64,000 nucleotides of DNA from Hirsutella rhossiliensis (lineage: Eukaryota; Ascomycota; Sordariomycetes; Hypocreales; Ophiocordycipitaceae): NCBI RefSeq assembly GCF_020360975.1, contig NW_025408679.1:1240001-1304000 (forward strand). Reading direction: 5' to 3'. The notes beneath the pieces were generated by a model, which ran no database searches, was not told the origin of the DNA, and was given only the letters and a program-made list of their open reading frames with translations. Below are positions 37,431 to 49,054 of this stretch, one piece after another. The translations under genes were made by a program, and so were the position numbers. Each line of letters opens with the position of its first letter. Position 1 is the stretch's first letter.

Positions 37431-38126
37431 TATAAGAATATACCTTTATATTCCTATTTTACTATTATAAAGAAATAATAGGTATAGGGAGGCCTTATAG
37501 AATAAGCTAGTAAAAAGAGGCTCTATAATATAGTCTAAGGGAATAACCCTTAAAGATAAAGACCTCTACTAGATATCTATACCTTCCTCTAGGAAAAGCG
37601 GGTTAAGATAAGCCTATCCTTATAAATAAAAATATGCATTTTATGCATAGGTTAATTATAAGTAGAACGGATACCCTATTGCTTATTTTAGCCTAGTAGT
37701 TCCGAAGATATCCGCGATACGAGAATAGGTAGGGCATAGAATATTCTAGTTAAATCTACTACTTATACTAGAACCTTTAGTCTTACGTTAACTATTACGC
37801 TATAATTAGACTACCTACTAAGTTAAGAAGATATATAATAGATAGAGCTTTTTAAGTACTATAGAATATACTAGAAATCTAACTAATTAGTCTATTAGTA
37901 GGCGAGTAATAGTATATAAAAGACGAAGGATTTCCCTAGGAGTAGTAGATAGAATAAGTAAGTTTATAAGCATCCTTTGCAACGCTATTCTTTTAATATA
38001 TTATTTAGCCCCTTATATGCTCGTTATAAATTCCGGACGAAATCCTACCCTATACTCCTTCGACTAATATTTCCGCTTACGTTATCGATTACCTAATTCT
38101 ACGCTTATTACTTATACCTTCTTATA
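37431..38126 (+). repeat. Copia-3 5' LTR
   Basis: 696 bp, starting tataagaatatacc and ending ccttcttata, paired with 50030-50725. Confidence 0.9.
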
Positions 38127-38169
38127 GGTTATAAGCCCGGCTTCTTTATAAGTTAGGTAATAACTTTGA

Positions 38170-38935
38170 AATTCTAATACTAACTATACGACCTCGAATT
38201 ATCTAAAATAGGCTCTAGGGATAAGTTCGAATTTACTAAACTTAAGGGTAGCTCTAACTATACCTTCTAGGCTCTTCGAATATAGGCTCTTTTAGTTAGG
38301 GAGAAGCTTTCTACTACTATATAGTAAGAAAATTACTTAAAGATAGAAGAAGCACTTACTTTAATTTCTCTTTATCTTAAAGATAGTCCTTTAACCTTAA
38401 TTAAGTATATAATAAATACTAAAGAGGCGTTTAATAGGTTAAAAAACCTATATAACCTTATTTCCTTTACTTCGAATTACCTACTTATAAAGTAGCTTTT
38501 TAATACTTTAGTAAGGGATTTCGAATCCCTAGAGGGCTACCTAAATAAGGTAAAAGAGGTATTCGAGGAGCTAAAAGCATAGAATATTATAATTCTAGAA
38601 GTAGTTATTATAGCTTAGATTTTAAATAGCCTTTTTAGCTCGTTTTCTAGCTATATAACTAATATAACGTAAGCTCTTCGAAATAACTTAGAGGCTTTTA
38701 ATCTAGAGTCTCTCTTTAGTAGTCTTATAGACGAATTTAAGAGGACTAAGTCTTTAGAAAATCCCCTTAAGTAGGCTTTCTTTACTAAGAAGCCCTAGAA
38801 AAAGATAAAAATTATATTATAATACACTTACTATAAGAAGAAAGGGTATCTAGTTAAAGATTACTACTATCTTTACCTAGAAACGGCCCTTAAAGGCTTT
38901 TATAAAAATTTAATAAATTAAAAGAAAGGAATACC
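38170..38935 (+). pseudogene. Copia-3 gag
   Basis: The frame has the typical Copia Gag layout: K-L-K-G-S-S-N-Y near its start, a helical UBN2-like region with K-E-A-F-N-R-L-K-N-L-Y, and a zinc knuckle at about 38823-38870. In the knuckle the ligand positions of C-x2-C-x4-H-x4-C all read Tyr (Y-x2-Y-K-K-K-G-Y-x4-Y), which is what G-to-A in TGC/TGT and C-to-T in CAC/CAT produce. Gag binds the element RNA through this knuckle, so this copy could not. Stops are few and mostly TAG. Confidence 0.8.
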
Positions 38936-41900
38936 TTCTAAGAGGCCTAGAAAACCTTCTATAGAAGGAAATCCTATTAAATTAGACTCTTACGTCGATA
39001 AGAAGACGAAAAAACCCTCTTCTCTATATATATTAGAAGTAGAAAAATTAGAAATCGATAATTAAACGGACGAAGAACCGGAAATCGATTTTTCTATTCC
39101 TCCTCCTACCCTTAGAGGTTATAAAAGCTTTAAAGAAGAAGCAAAGGTATATATCTCTTTAAATCTCCTTAAAAAAGCCGTATTTAATAATAGGTAAATA
39201 GGACCTTTAAATTCCTCTCGAATTAAAGACCTTATATATAAGGTAAAAGAGAAGGAAATCCCTTATAAAACCTTAGAGAATAGAAATTTCTATAATTTTA
39301 TATACGATACCCGTACTACTAGGTATATAGTATCGGAAAACAAATTCCTTATTAATTTTCGAACTATCTCTACTAAGGTTAATTAGGGAAAGGCATCCTA
39401 TATAGTTATTAAAGGCTATAGAGATCTTCTTTATAGATTTCCGAATAATAAAAGGCTATTTATCTTAAGAAACTGCCTTTTTATACCTAAATTAGGGGTA
39501 AAATATTATAAGCTAATTGTATTTTAAAAATACTTATACCTTTATTAATAGTAAGGAAATTTTCCTAGTAGATAACTAGGCTAATATTATATCTAAAGGA
39601 AAATAGTAAGATAACCTTTATATCTTCTCTTTAGAAATTCCTTTCTTAAAGCAAAAGACATTCCTATATAATATTAATAATATAAGGAATAGTATAAAGG
39701 AACTTAACTTTTATTTATAGTATTTAAGGCTAGGATATATAAGTCTTAAAGCCTTATTAGAAACCTTTAAAAGATATAATAAAGATATAACTATCCCTAA
39801 GAAGGATATTATAAAAATAAAAGAATGCGAGGCTTATATTAAAGTAAAGGTAACTAATGAAAGGAATAAATCCCTATCTAATAAGGTATATAATTACCTT
39901 AATAGAGTTACTATTAATATTTAGGGACCTATAAAGACCCCTACTTATAATAAATATACCTTCTTTATATCCTTTTTAGATATAGGGATAAGATATTTAG
40001 AAATATCTTTAATAAAATCTAAGGCAGAAGCCCTAGATAAATTCTTAGAATATAAAGCCTTAGTTAAAAATAACCGGGATAATATTACTATAAAGGAAGT
40101 CTTTTTAGATAACGTAAAAGAATTCCTATATAAAATAAAACCCTACTACTTAAGAAAGGGAATTAAATATTATACTAGCCCTCCTAGGACTCCTAAGTTA
40201 AACGGAGTAATAAAGAGGATTAATAGGACTATTTTAAATAAAGTCTAAGCTATTTTATTTACGGTAAAACTACCTAAATATCTATAGGGAGAAGCTATTT
40301 TAATAGTAGCTTATTTATATAATAGGACCCCTTACTTACGAATAGGCTTTTAAACTCCTATAGAAAAGAAGGAAAATAAATCTCTAGCCTTAGAAGACTT
40401 AAAGAAAATTAAGACCTTTAGAAGTACTATTTATTATAAAAATAAAGACCCCTTAGATAAGCTAGAGATAAGAGCTTATAAGGGTATTATTATAGGCTAT
40501 ACTAAAAATGCTTATAAAATATAGAACTTTTCGAAAAGAAAGGTAATAATTTCTAGAGATATTATTATCCTAGAAAATAAAGTTATAGAAAATTAAAAAG
40601 AAGAAGACCTTAAGGACTTCGATTTTAATACCTTACCTTCTATAAATACGGTCCTAGATAATTATTTATAAAGGGAACCTATATATAAAGAAGGTAATAA
40701 CTCTTCTTTAGATAAAGAGGAAAATAATACTCTTATAGAGAAGGAAGATAACCCTCTTATAAAGAAGGAAGATAACCCTCTTATAGAGAAGGAAGATAAC
40801 CTTCTTATAGAAAAGGAAGATAACCCTTTTATAAAAAAGGGAAATAATCCTCTTTTAAAAAAGGGATTAAATAAGGATCTAAAAATCTATATTAATATAC
40901 CTAAGAAGCTAAACGGATTTTATAAAGAATATATCGTATACCCCGAAATAAATACTATATTAAATAGTAAAAGTAAAGAGATTATTCTATCTTTACTAAA
41001 AGATAAGGATCTTATAGAGCCTAAAATATTTAAATAGGCTATAAATAGCTTAGAAGCTATAGAATAGAAAAGAGCTATATTTCTAGAAATAAAAGAGCTC
41101 TTAAACTGAAATACCTAGGAATTAAAGCCTCTTCCTAGCAATAAGGAGGCCCTAGGCGGCTATTAGGTCTATAAAATAAAGCGGGATAATAATAATAATA
41201 TTATTAAATATAAAGCCCGCTACGTAGTATAAGGATTTAATTAGGTCTATAGCCTAGATTATTTAGAAATATTTTCTACGATAGTAAGACCCGAATCTAT
41301 TAGAATGCTACTTATAATAGCTATTTTTAATAATTATACTCTACTATAATATAATATAAAAAATGCCTTTAAATATACCGAAATAAATATAGATATTTAT
41401 ATAAAAATCCCTATAAGCTATAAAGAGCTAATACTTAAAGACTAGTTTAATAAAAACTAGTATAAGTATAATATTAGCTATTTATAGTTTCTAGAGTTAT
41501 ATAAAAAGAAAAGGCTAGTAGTAAAATTAAAGAAAGTATTATATAGCCTTAAATAAAGCTTAAAGCTTTAGTGTAACTATCTTAGCTCTATATTAGCTAA
41601 GATAGGATTTTCGGCCCTTCTTATAGATAAAGGGGTATTTATAAATATATAATATAAAACTACGATAGTAATCTACGTAGATAACCTCCTAATAATAAAG
41701 CCTAATAAATATATAATAAATAGTCTGCTTAAAAAAGTAGTAGATTATATAAAGGTTTAGCCTCTAGGCGAACTAAAAGACTTCTTAGGAATATATATAA
41801 TTATAAACTAAAGTAGAAAGGAGATATTTATATCCTAGGAAAAATATACTTATAATAAAATATAAGAATATAATAAAGAAGACTTAGGGACTTTTAATAC

Positions 41901-42066
41901 GCCTACTATAGTAAGAGTAAAGCTTAAAAAGGCTAGTATAACGCCTTCGTAAAAAGAAATCCTTATTTACTAAAGGGAAATAAGGGCTTTATTATATCTA
42001 GCTATAATAAGTAGGCTAGACATTTTATATACTATTATTTCCTATACTAGATTTACTTTTAAACTA
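38936..42066 (+). pseudogene. Copia-3 pol (protease, integrase, reverse transcriptase)
   Basis: Protease lies near 39290-39500 (I-Y-D-T-R-T-T, where D-T-G is expected). A pre-integrase segment with L-G-Y-x-S-L-K-A-L and the integrase core run from about 39720 to 40560; S-F-L-D-I-G and L-D-N-V-K-E mark the two Asp sites and L-N-G-V-I-K-R-I the last block. RT runs from about 40900; its motif at 41674-41685 is Y-V-D-N, so the second catalytic Asp is lost. The frame stops at 42066, where Gypsy-1 is inserted, and continues at 49055. Overall it is among the better-preserved coding regions in the window. Confidence 0.85.
40722..40866 (+). repeat. 24-bp in-frame tandem repeat in the Copia-3 linker
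   Basis: About six copies of a 24-bp unit encode N-P-L-I-(E/K)-K-E-D, between integrase and RT. The unit length is a multiple of three, so the frame is kept. The last two copies have drifted (K-K-G-N, K-K-G-L). This acidic linker region varies in length among copia elements. Confidence 0.8.
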
Positions 42067-42071
42067 GGTAA

Positions 42072-42257
42072 TATAAGAGTCTTTAACTATTATAGGTAAT
42101 AGGCTTAGGCCGCGGCCTAAGCTATATAGTTACGTATAGAGGGCCGGATCCTATAAGTATAGGGGCGGGCTAGCCGCGTATAGAAGAGCTCTATATAGCT
42201 TATTAATATTATCCTACGGACGGCACCTATATATACGCCTCTGCTTACTCCGTAATA
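42072..42257 (+). repeat. Gypsy-1 5' LTR with 20-bp palindrome
   Basis: 186 bp, tataagagtc to ctccgtaata. It contains the perfect palindrome GCTTAGGCCGCGGCCTAAGC at 42103-42122, repeated in the 3' LTR near 48894-48913. Confidence 0.9.
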
Positions 42258-43540
42258 GTATAAGCTATTAACTAATAGATCTAATAGATATCTCCCTAGA
42301 AAGGGTGCCGCTTCCTTAAGGGAGTACCCCGCTACCCCCTAGGCGGATAGGAAGTATTATAGCTATCCTAGAAGCGATTAGAAGCGCGACGGCTAGCGAG
42401 AAGAACGAGGTTCTCGCTATACTAAGGGAGCCGTCTACGAGACTAGCGTTAACCCCTACGACCTTAGCAATACCGGTTACGGCGGCGGCACTACTAATAC
42501 GGAAGCTACTTCCCTAGCCGACTTAGGACGGTAAGCCTAAGTCCTTCTACTTCTTCCTTAGCCGGCTATAAACGAAGTTTATAATAGACGAGAAATATGG
42601 CCTAAATAGCTATCGTAATATAGCGTGGTATTCGCTCCTCTATACGCTACCGGAGCCCTAGATATAGCGGATCTCCGGATTCTAAGATAAGGGCGGCCCT
42701 AGAGGTAGACGCGACCTATAGGACTTTTTCTAATACCTTATATATACGTTCGGCAACGTATAGGAGCGGGAGAAGGCGTAGGATAAGCTGCGGACCCTTA
42801 AGTAAAGGGACGGGTAGACCTTTAGCGAATTCCTCCCTAACTTCGAAGAGACGCTCTTACGAGTAGCGGGAACTATAGTATAGGAAGATAGCGCGAAGCT
42901 TATATAGTTATAGAACTCGATTACGCCGGCCCTACGGGAGCTACTTATCCTTATAATTATACCTACTAACTATAGCAAGTATATAAGCCGGTTAATAAAG
43001 GTAGTATAAGGCTATAAGTAGACGCCGCGTTTCTAAAAGCTTTATAAGCGCACGCTATATAGCGGTAACGGGATCACCGCCCTTTTATAAGAGGAATAGC
43101 CGACTATCGATACTAACGGAGATACCTTAATATCGGCTACCTATATAGACCGAGCTAAACGCGGTAGGAAGTCGTCTTTAAATATCCCCTATACTATCCC
43201 GCTCTCTAAGTAGCGGGCGAAGTAGGTAATAAGCGAGGAAATCGGGAAAAGGAAGGCTAATAGCCGCTACCTACGTTACGGCGCGTTTATATACTTTATA
43301 TTAAAATACCCCTTCCTTTTAGCTAAGCGGCCTATAGTAGTTTAAGTAGCGAAGATAGAACCGCTCTTTGCTTTAGATAACGAAGAGGACTCCGCTCCCT
43401 TAGGCCTAGAGGAAAAAGAGTAGCTCTAGAGTAAAGACGGGCTCTAGAGCTTTAATTACTAGTACTAGTAAAGGAGAAGGAGGAATTATCCGCCTATATA
43501 GAAAAGGAGCCTACTTTAATATAGGTTATAGTTAATAACT
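42258..43540 (+). pseudogene. Gypsy-1 gag
   Basis: This region lies between the 5' LTR and the protease and is shared with the fragments at 3469-4220 and 4407-5560, so it is a regular part of the family. The frame can be followed in pieces with TAG stops; a clear capsid or zinc-knuckle match is not visible to me. Gag is assigned by position. Confidence 0.6.
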
Positions 43541-46500
43541 CCTTACCCGTCGCCGCCCTTATAGACGAGGGCTACTAGTACTACGCCGTAGTTAACGAGG
43601 CGCTTATACGAGAGATATAAGTACCAGTAGAAAAGATCGCCCTAAGGCGAGTAAAGGGCGCCTTAGGCGCGATAGAGGGTATAGTAATTAAGGGCATTAC
43701 GTAGCTAGCTATAGAGGTCGACGGTTACCGTAAGCTTATCGTAGCTTATATAATCCCTTAACTAGAGTTTCCCTTAATCCTTAGGAAACCCTAGTTATTA
43801 TATATAGAGTTATACTTAGTTCTATACTAAAAAAAGCTATAGTTTAGGCCTATATAACGGTAGGTCCGCTATAACGACGGTTCTATAGGCGTAGGACTAA
43901 GTATACGAGCTTTATACTCGGTATAAGAAGTCCTTGCCTCTATCTTTATAGGAACCGTGCGACGGTTAAAGCGGGAGGAAGGCCGGGCAGCGGCTAATAT
44001 AGCGGTCTACGTAGTTAGCCTAGCGGATATCGATAAGGCCCTCTAAGCAAAGAAGCTAAAGTTGCCCTCTAAGCTATAGTAGTAGATACTAGAGCGCTTT
44101 TACGACCTCCTACCGCTATTTAAGTCCTAGGAAGCGGATAAGCTTAACCTATATAAGCTAGGGGTAGACTATAAGATCGTACTCCGCACCGATAAGAAGG
44201 GGCAGGAACTGCCTATACCGTTTAGACCGCTATATAGTATATTATACGCGGAACTACTAGTGCTAAAGAAGACGCTAAGGGACCTCCTAGATAAGGGTTT
44301 TATTTAAGTAAGTAGCTCTAAAGTAAGAGCGCCGGTCTTATTTATATATAAACTAAGGGGCGGGATACGGTTCTATTACGACTATAGGGCTCTAAACGTA
44401 ATTATAAGGCTAAACCGCTACCCCTTACCCTTAATCTTAGATACGCTCTATAACCTTTTAAAGGTAAAGTAGTTTACGAAGTTAAATATAAAATAAGCGT
44501 TCTATAAGGTATAGATCTTAGAGGGTAATAAGTAAAAGACAGCGTTCTATATATACTATAGCTTATTTAAGTAGCTTATAACGCCCTTCGGCCTCTTAAG
44601 AGCGCCCGCTACCTTCTAGCGTTATATTAATAATATACTTTAGGACTTCCTCGATAAGTTCGCCTCTATATATATAGATAATATCCTTATCTATATAAGC
44701 AGCTCTTATAAGGACTATATATAGAAAGTACGGAGGGTCCTAGAGCGCCTCTAACTTTATAGGCTTTACCTCGACTTAAATAAGTATAAATTCGGGGTTA
44801 AGAGGGTTAAGTACCTAGGCTTTATTATCTACGCTAGCGTAGGTATATAGGCGGATCCTATAAAGATCTAGGCGATTCGGGACTAAGCTGCCCTAACTAC
44901 GTAGATAGGTATACGGAGCTTCTTTAGGTTCGCGAACTATTATAAGATATTTTTTAGGGGCTTCTCCTATATTATAATGCCCTTAAATAAGATTACCGGG
45001 AAGCGGACCGCCTTTTACTAGGGGCCTATATAGGAAGGAGCGTTCCGCACGCTTAAGGACCTATTCTCTTAAGCCCCGGTACTACTCTAGTAGGACTTCG
45101 ACCGGTCTACGTTAGTTAAAGTAGACTATAGCGGCTAGGCACTCGGAGGAACGCTCTCCTAGGAGGTAAATAGGCGGAAGTAACCGGTAGCGTTTTACTC
45201 CTATAAGCTAACCCTAGTAGAGCGGAATTACGCTATTTATAATAAGGAGATACTAGCGATTATTAGCTACCTTAAGCAATAGTAAGCGGAGCTTTAGAGC
45301 TATAAGAGCTTCGAGGTTCTTATAGACTATAGGAACCTTAAGTACTTTATAACTCGCTAGCACCTCTCGGAGCGGTAAGCCCGCTAAGCGGAGTATCTCT
45401 TATACTTTAACTTCTCGATTAAATACCGGCTAGGGCGGGACTCTATAGTCCTAGATATGCTTTCCCGGAGGGATTAAGACTAGCCGACGGGAGCGGATAT
45501 CGAGGCCCGGGATCTATAGCTTATCCCGTAAGAAGCGCTATAGACTTATATAGGAGCTTCCCTAGTAAAGGAAGGCGCGGCGCTAATAGATAAGCCTTCC
45601 CCTATACCTTTACCTTAGCCCGGCGAGGAGGGATAGACCGGCCTAAGGGCGCGTATAGCGTAGGTATTTTAAGATAAGGTCCTCTAGCGCTTATAGGATA
45701 GGACGTTATCTCTAGACTATACCTACGAGAGCGTACGCCGCGCCGTTAAGTCCGGCGCTCGACGCCTCGATCCGAAGCTAAAGCTAAAGGTATAAGTAGC
45801 TAACTATTATATTGACCTACGGGGGCACCTACGTTAGCGGGGGAGACTATAGGTACCGGGCGCGCTATATACTATAGAAGCTAAGGAGAAGGATAGACCG
45901 CTAGAGCTAAATAAACGGAACGAGCTCTAAGGGAAGCTAGTCTAGCTTGTCTATAACTCTAGTATCGTAGGCTACCTAGGTAGGCAGGGCATAATAGTAA
46001 GCCTTACGAGGGATTTCTACTAGCCCCTCTTATAGTACTACGTTCGCCGCTTCCTCTATAACTACGATATCTATAGCTATACTAAGATTTAGAGGGCGTA
46101 GCTTAAAGGGCTACTTAAGTAGCTTCCGGTACCTAACTAGTTTTATACGTATATATAGATAGACTTTATAACGGACCTCCTACTTATAGAGGGCGGCAAC
46201 TACTATATATAGGTAATTAAGGACCGACTTAATAAGTCTATAGTATTAAAGCCGATACCGTCTATAAATATAGAGTCTTATATAGAGCGCTTCCTATAGT
46301 ACTAGGCCCGCTTATATAGCTAGCTAGCCTTTATTATAAGCGATAAGGGATCGAATTAAACTAGCTGCTTTTAGTAGTACTTATACTAGCTACTTTAGAT
46401 TACGTAGCTACTTAGTATAGTATATTACCTATAGACTAACGTAGGGCCTAAGAGGGTTAACTAGGAGGTATAGGCTTACCTACGGGCCGTTATAGCCTAT

Positions 46501-47240
46501 AACTAAGTAGACTAAGACTGTTAGCTCCCCGCGGCCTAACTTACGTTAAATAGTAGACTATATACCTCTATTAAGATAGCCCCTTTCTTTATAACGTATA
46601 GCTTTAAACTACCCTTACTAGTTCCTTTTACCGTAGATATAGTAGTAGAGTAGTATAGTAATTCGTTACTAGAGGGCCGCGCCTCCGCGTTCGTATAAAA
46701 GCTATAGGAGACTACGGATTATTACTAATCCGCGATAGCCGCCGCGGCGTAAGATTAAGAGCGGCACGCTAATAAGACTAGGGCCCTAGTAGATAGGTTT
46801 ACGGTAGGAGATAAGGTATAGCTAGACCTCTATAACTATAGGTCGGCACGGCTAAAGAAGAAGCTTAACTAGCTATACGTAAAGTTTACGGTATAGAGGG
46901 TTATTAGCCTATAGGTTATAGAGCTTAATAGTCTCTTAACGGGGGTCTATAATAAGATTAACGTAGACCTCTTTTATAGAGCCTCCTTTAACCCGCTACC
47001 TAGATAAGAAGTAATAAACGCTTAACCGCCTATAATCGAGGTAGAGGGAGAGGACGAGTTTAAGGTTAAAGAGATATAGGCCGCGCGCTAGAAAAAGGTC
47101 GGTAGGGGGAAACGCTAGGAGGTCCTCGTTAAGTAGCGCGGGTATCTTAACCCTATATAGGAACCTATACGTAAGTTTATAAGAACTATAGCCCTTAATA
47201 AGTTTAAAGCTTTATTTAGAATAGTAGATAAAAATAACGG
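43540..47240 (+). pseudogene. Gypsy-1 pol: protease, RT, RNase H, integrase, chromodomain
   Basis: The protease-like segment (about 43545-43790) has A-A-L-I-D-E-G as its active-site region. RT (about 44160-44830) shows P-x-R-P-L-Y, Y-D-Y-R-A-L-N, T-P-F-G-L and Y-I-D-N at 44671-44682, with the second Asp changed to Asn. RNase H (about 45110-45440) shows K-V-D-Y-S, E-I-L-A-I and D-Y-R-N-L. Integrase (about 45940-46700) has H2C2-like positions with Tyr replacements, then D (about 46162), D (about 46342, S-D-K-G-S-N) and E (about 46464). The chromodomain (about 47038-47180) has E-V-E-G-E-D-E-F-K-V-K-E-I. The stops are TAG at Gln positions. It converges with the antisense ORF downstream. Confidence 0.9.
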
Positions 47241-47359
47241 ACTAGCGGACTACCGATAGTAGCCTAGGCTAGGACTATAAAGTAAGTATAGTAGAGGGGG
47301 CAGTTACGGTAATATAGGCAATATAAGCGTAATAGTATAAGCAGAGATAAAAATAGCGT

Positions 47360-48330
47360 TTATTATAGGGCGGAGCCCTTAGACTACCTAGGCCTATTCC
47401 TTATTATTATTATTATTATTATCTTTATTATTATCGTCTTTATTAGCCTCCTCCTTCTTATTAGCGGCGGCGGCGGTTTCTAGGGCGCTAAGGCGGCCCT
47501 TTAAGCCCGTAAGCTAGTCGGCGGCGGCGGCGGCTCTAGGGGTAGAGGGGCGGCGGCTAGCGGCGGCGGTAGGGGCAGCGGCGGTAGCGGAGGCAGGCAC
47601 GGCTAAGGGGACCGCCGATAGGGCGACGGAGGTAGTATCCCTAGCGCCGGGTATATTAAAGGCGAAAATAAGGGAGCAGAGGAGTAGGACTTACTTAGGT
47701 ATAAGGCCCTATCGCTTAAGGGCGCGGAGGTTATAGTAGGCGGCGGCGGCGGCGGTAAGGCGCTTCTTAGTAGCCCCCTGCGCCTACCTATACGAGCTGG
47801 CCTTCTAAGCCGACGCCGTAGCGAGCAAGATAGGAGGCGCCGCCTTATAGGCGCGGCCGGCTCGCGCGCACTAGTAGCAGCTGCCGCCGCGGCGGCGCCC
47901 GGCCTAGTCGGAGTAGTCGAGCTCCTACGACGCATAACGTATATAGGGGGCCGAGCGGGCGGCGCCGGCCTATACTTAGCGCTTATACTATAGGAGGTTA
48001 GCGGATAACGTCTATTACGCTTACCTAACTACGGACTTATAGGGGTAGCGGAGATAGAGGCGGGGGCCGAGGGGCCGGGCGTTACGGGTAGCGGCGGGGA
48101 TAGCGTCGTTACCCTAAGGGGCGACGTAAGAGCGAATAGCGTAGTAGAGGCGGCGGCGGCGGCGGTAGGAGCGGTGGCAGCGGCGCGGGCAGGAGCGGCG
48201 GCAGCGGCGGAGTTATCGTCGGCCGCGGCTAGCACGGCGTCGACGAACGACTCCGTACGCTCTAAGAAGGATGAGGTAGGAGAGGGAGAGGCGGATATAT
48301 CTATCGCGGAAGTTAGTACGACGGAATATA
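47360..48330 (-). pseudogene. Antisense ORF of Gypsy-1, Cys-motif family
   Basis: A minus-strand frame runs for about 300 codons between pol and the 3' LTR. In-frame stops are essentially all TAG or TAA at Gln-type positions, which argues that this phase was once translated. At 47833-47883 (reading leftward) it has S-C-Y-stop-C, six residues, Y-K-A-A-P-P: a C-x2-C-x6-C motif whose first two Cys survive and whose third is Tyr. It continues with A-A-A-A-Y-Y-N-L-R-A-L-K-R and I-P-K, an Ala-rich stretch, a coiled segment L-K-G-R-L-S-A-L-E, and a K/E/D then Asn-rich tail coded by (TTA)n at 47401-47430. It is homologous to the ORF at 19940-20935. The function is unknown. The short unbroken frames here (47603-47935, 48029-48235, 48174-48428) are in other phases. 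Confidence 0.7.
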
Positions 48331-48499
48331 GCCTCCCGCTCTATAAAGCGCGGAACTTATTAGTTAGAGTTATTATTATTATTAAGGCTATTATTACTAT
48401 TACTACTATTACTACGAGTATATATTAATAGAGCGGCCTATATAGCTAGGAATAAACTAATACCCTAGGTAGAGCGGAACTTACCTATTAATACTACTA

Positions 48500-48575
48500 C
48501 TATAGTTAAAGAAAGGAGAGAAGAAAGGGAAAGGGGAAGGGGGGGATGCCGCCTTATATACCCCTTAGTAGAGGA
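48500..48575 (-). promoter_or_regulatory. Probable promoter of the Gypsy-1 antisense ORF
   Basis: On the minus strand gggtatataagg (about 48553-48564) is followed within about 15 bases by a roughly 45-base pyrimidine tract (c/t only apart from a few bases). A TATA box upstream of a CT-rich block is a common RNA polymerase II core promoter layout in filamentous fungi. It points into the antisense ORF and lies 290 bp inside the 3' LTR. Confidence 0.5.
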
Positions 48576-48863
48576 TACTACTTAAGGTAGAGGGGACGGG
48601 CAACCTAAGGCTTACGTAGGTCTAGACTAGCCGCCGGCTACCTAGGGGCGTATATAATAGGTTATGCCCTTATTTAAATAGCTAGCCGGCTAACGAGTAT
48701 AAAGCTAGGTCCCGGCTGCCTAGGCTAACGGGCGCGGGGATAATAGGGCTAGTAGGGCCGGCCCTATTAACGGGAAAGGGCAGGGAAGAGCCCGCGGTAT
48801 AGGCCTAATTATATAGGAGCCGTTAATAGGGCAGCGCTACGCCGCGCTCGAGGGAGGGCATTA

Positions 48864-49049
48864 TATAAGAGCCTTTAACTATTATAGGTAATAGGCTTAG
48901 GCCGCGGCCTAAGCTATATAATTACGTACGGAGGGCCGGATCCTATAAGTATAGGGGCGGGCTAGCCGCGTATAAAAGAGCTTTATATAGCTTATTAATA
49001 TTATCCTATAGATAATACCTATATATACGCCTCTACCTACTCCGTAATA
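48864..49049 (+). repeat. Gypsy-1 3' LTR
   Basis: 186 bp, nearly identical to 42072-42257. It is preceded by the purine tract gagggagggca and followed by GGTAA. Confidence 0.9.
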
Positions 49050-49054
49050 GGTAA

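Larger units (their letters stand above)
42072..49049 (+). mobile_element. Complete Gypsy-1 chromovirus-type element
   Basis: 6,978 bp, with identical-length LTRs (186 bp; 42072-42257 and 48864-49049). GGTAA is duplicated at 42067-42071 and 49050-49054, inside the Copia-3 RT/RNase H. Internal order on +: gag, protease, RT, RNase H, integrase, chromodomain; then a minus-strand ORF before the 3' LTR. It is visibly GC-richer, with many CpG, yet CpA is still nearly absent. It is therefore younger than its surroundings but was mutated too. Confidence 0.93.

Noticed and set aside
47603..47935. Unbroken minus-strand frame of 110 codons rich in Arg and Pro
   Set aside because: It is a shifted phase over the Gypsy-1 antisense ORF. 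The phase carrying the Cys motif and the homology to 19940-20935 is a different one and contains Gln-type stops.
48029..48428. Two overlapping open frames (48029-48235 on - and 48174-48428 on +), Ala-rich
   Set aside because: They are GC-rich low-complexity frames open on both strands because GCC/GGC repeats contain no stops. No domain is seen and they fit as by-products of the antisense ORF region.
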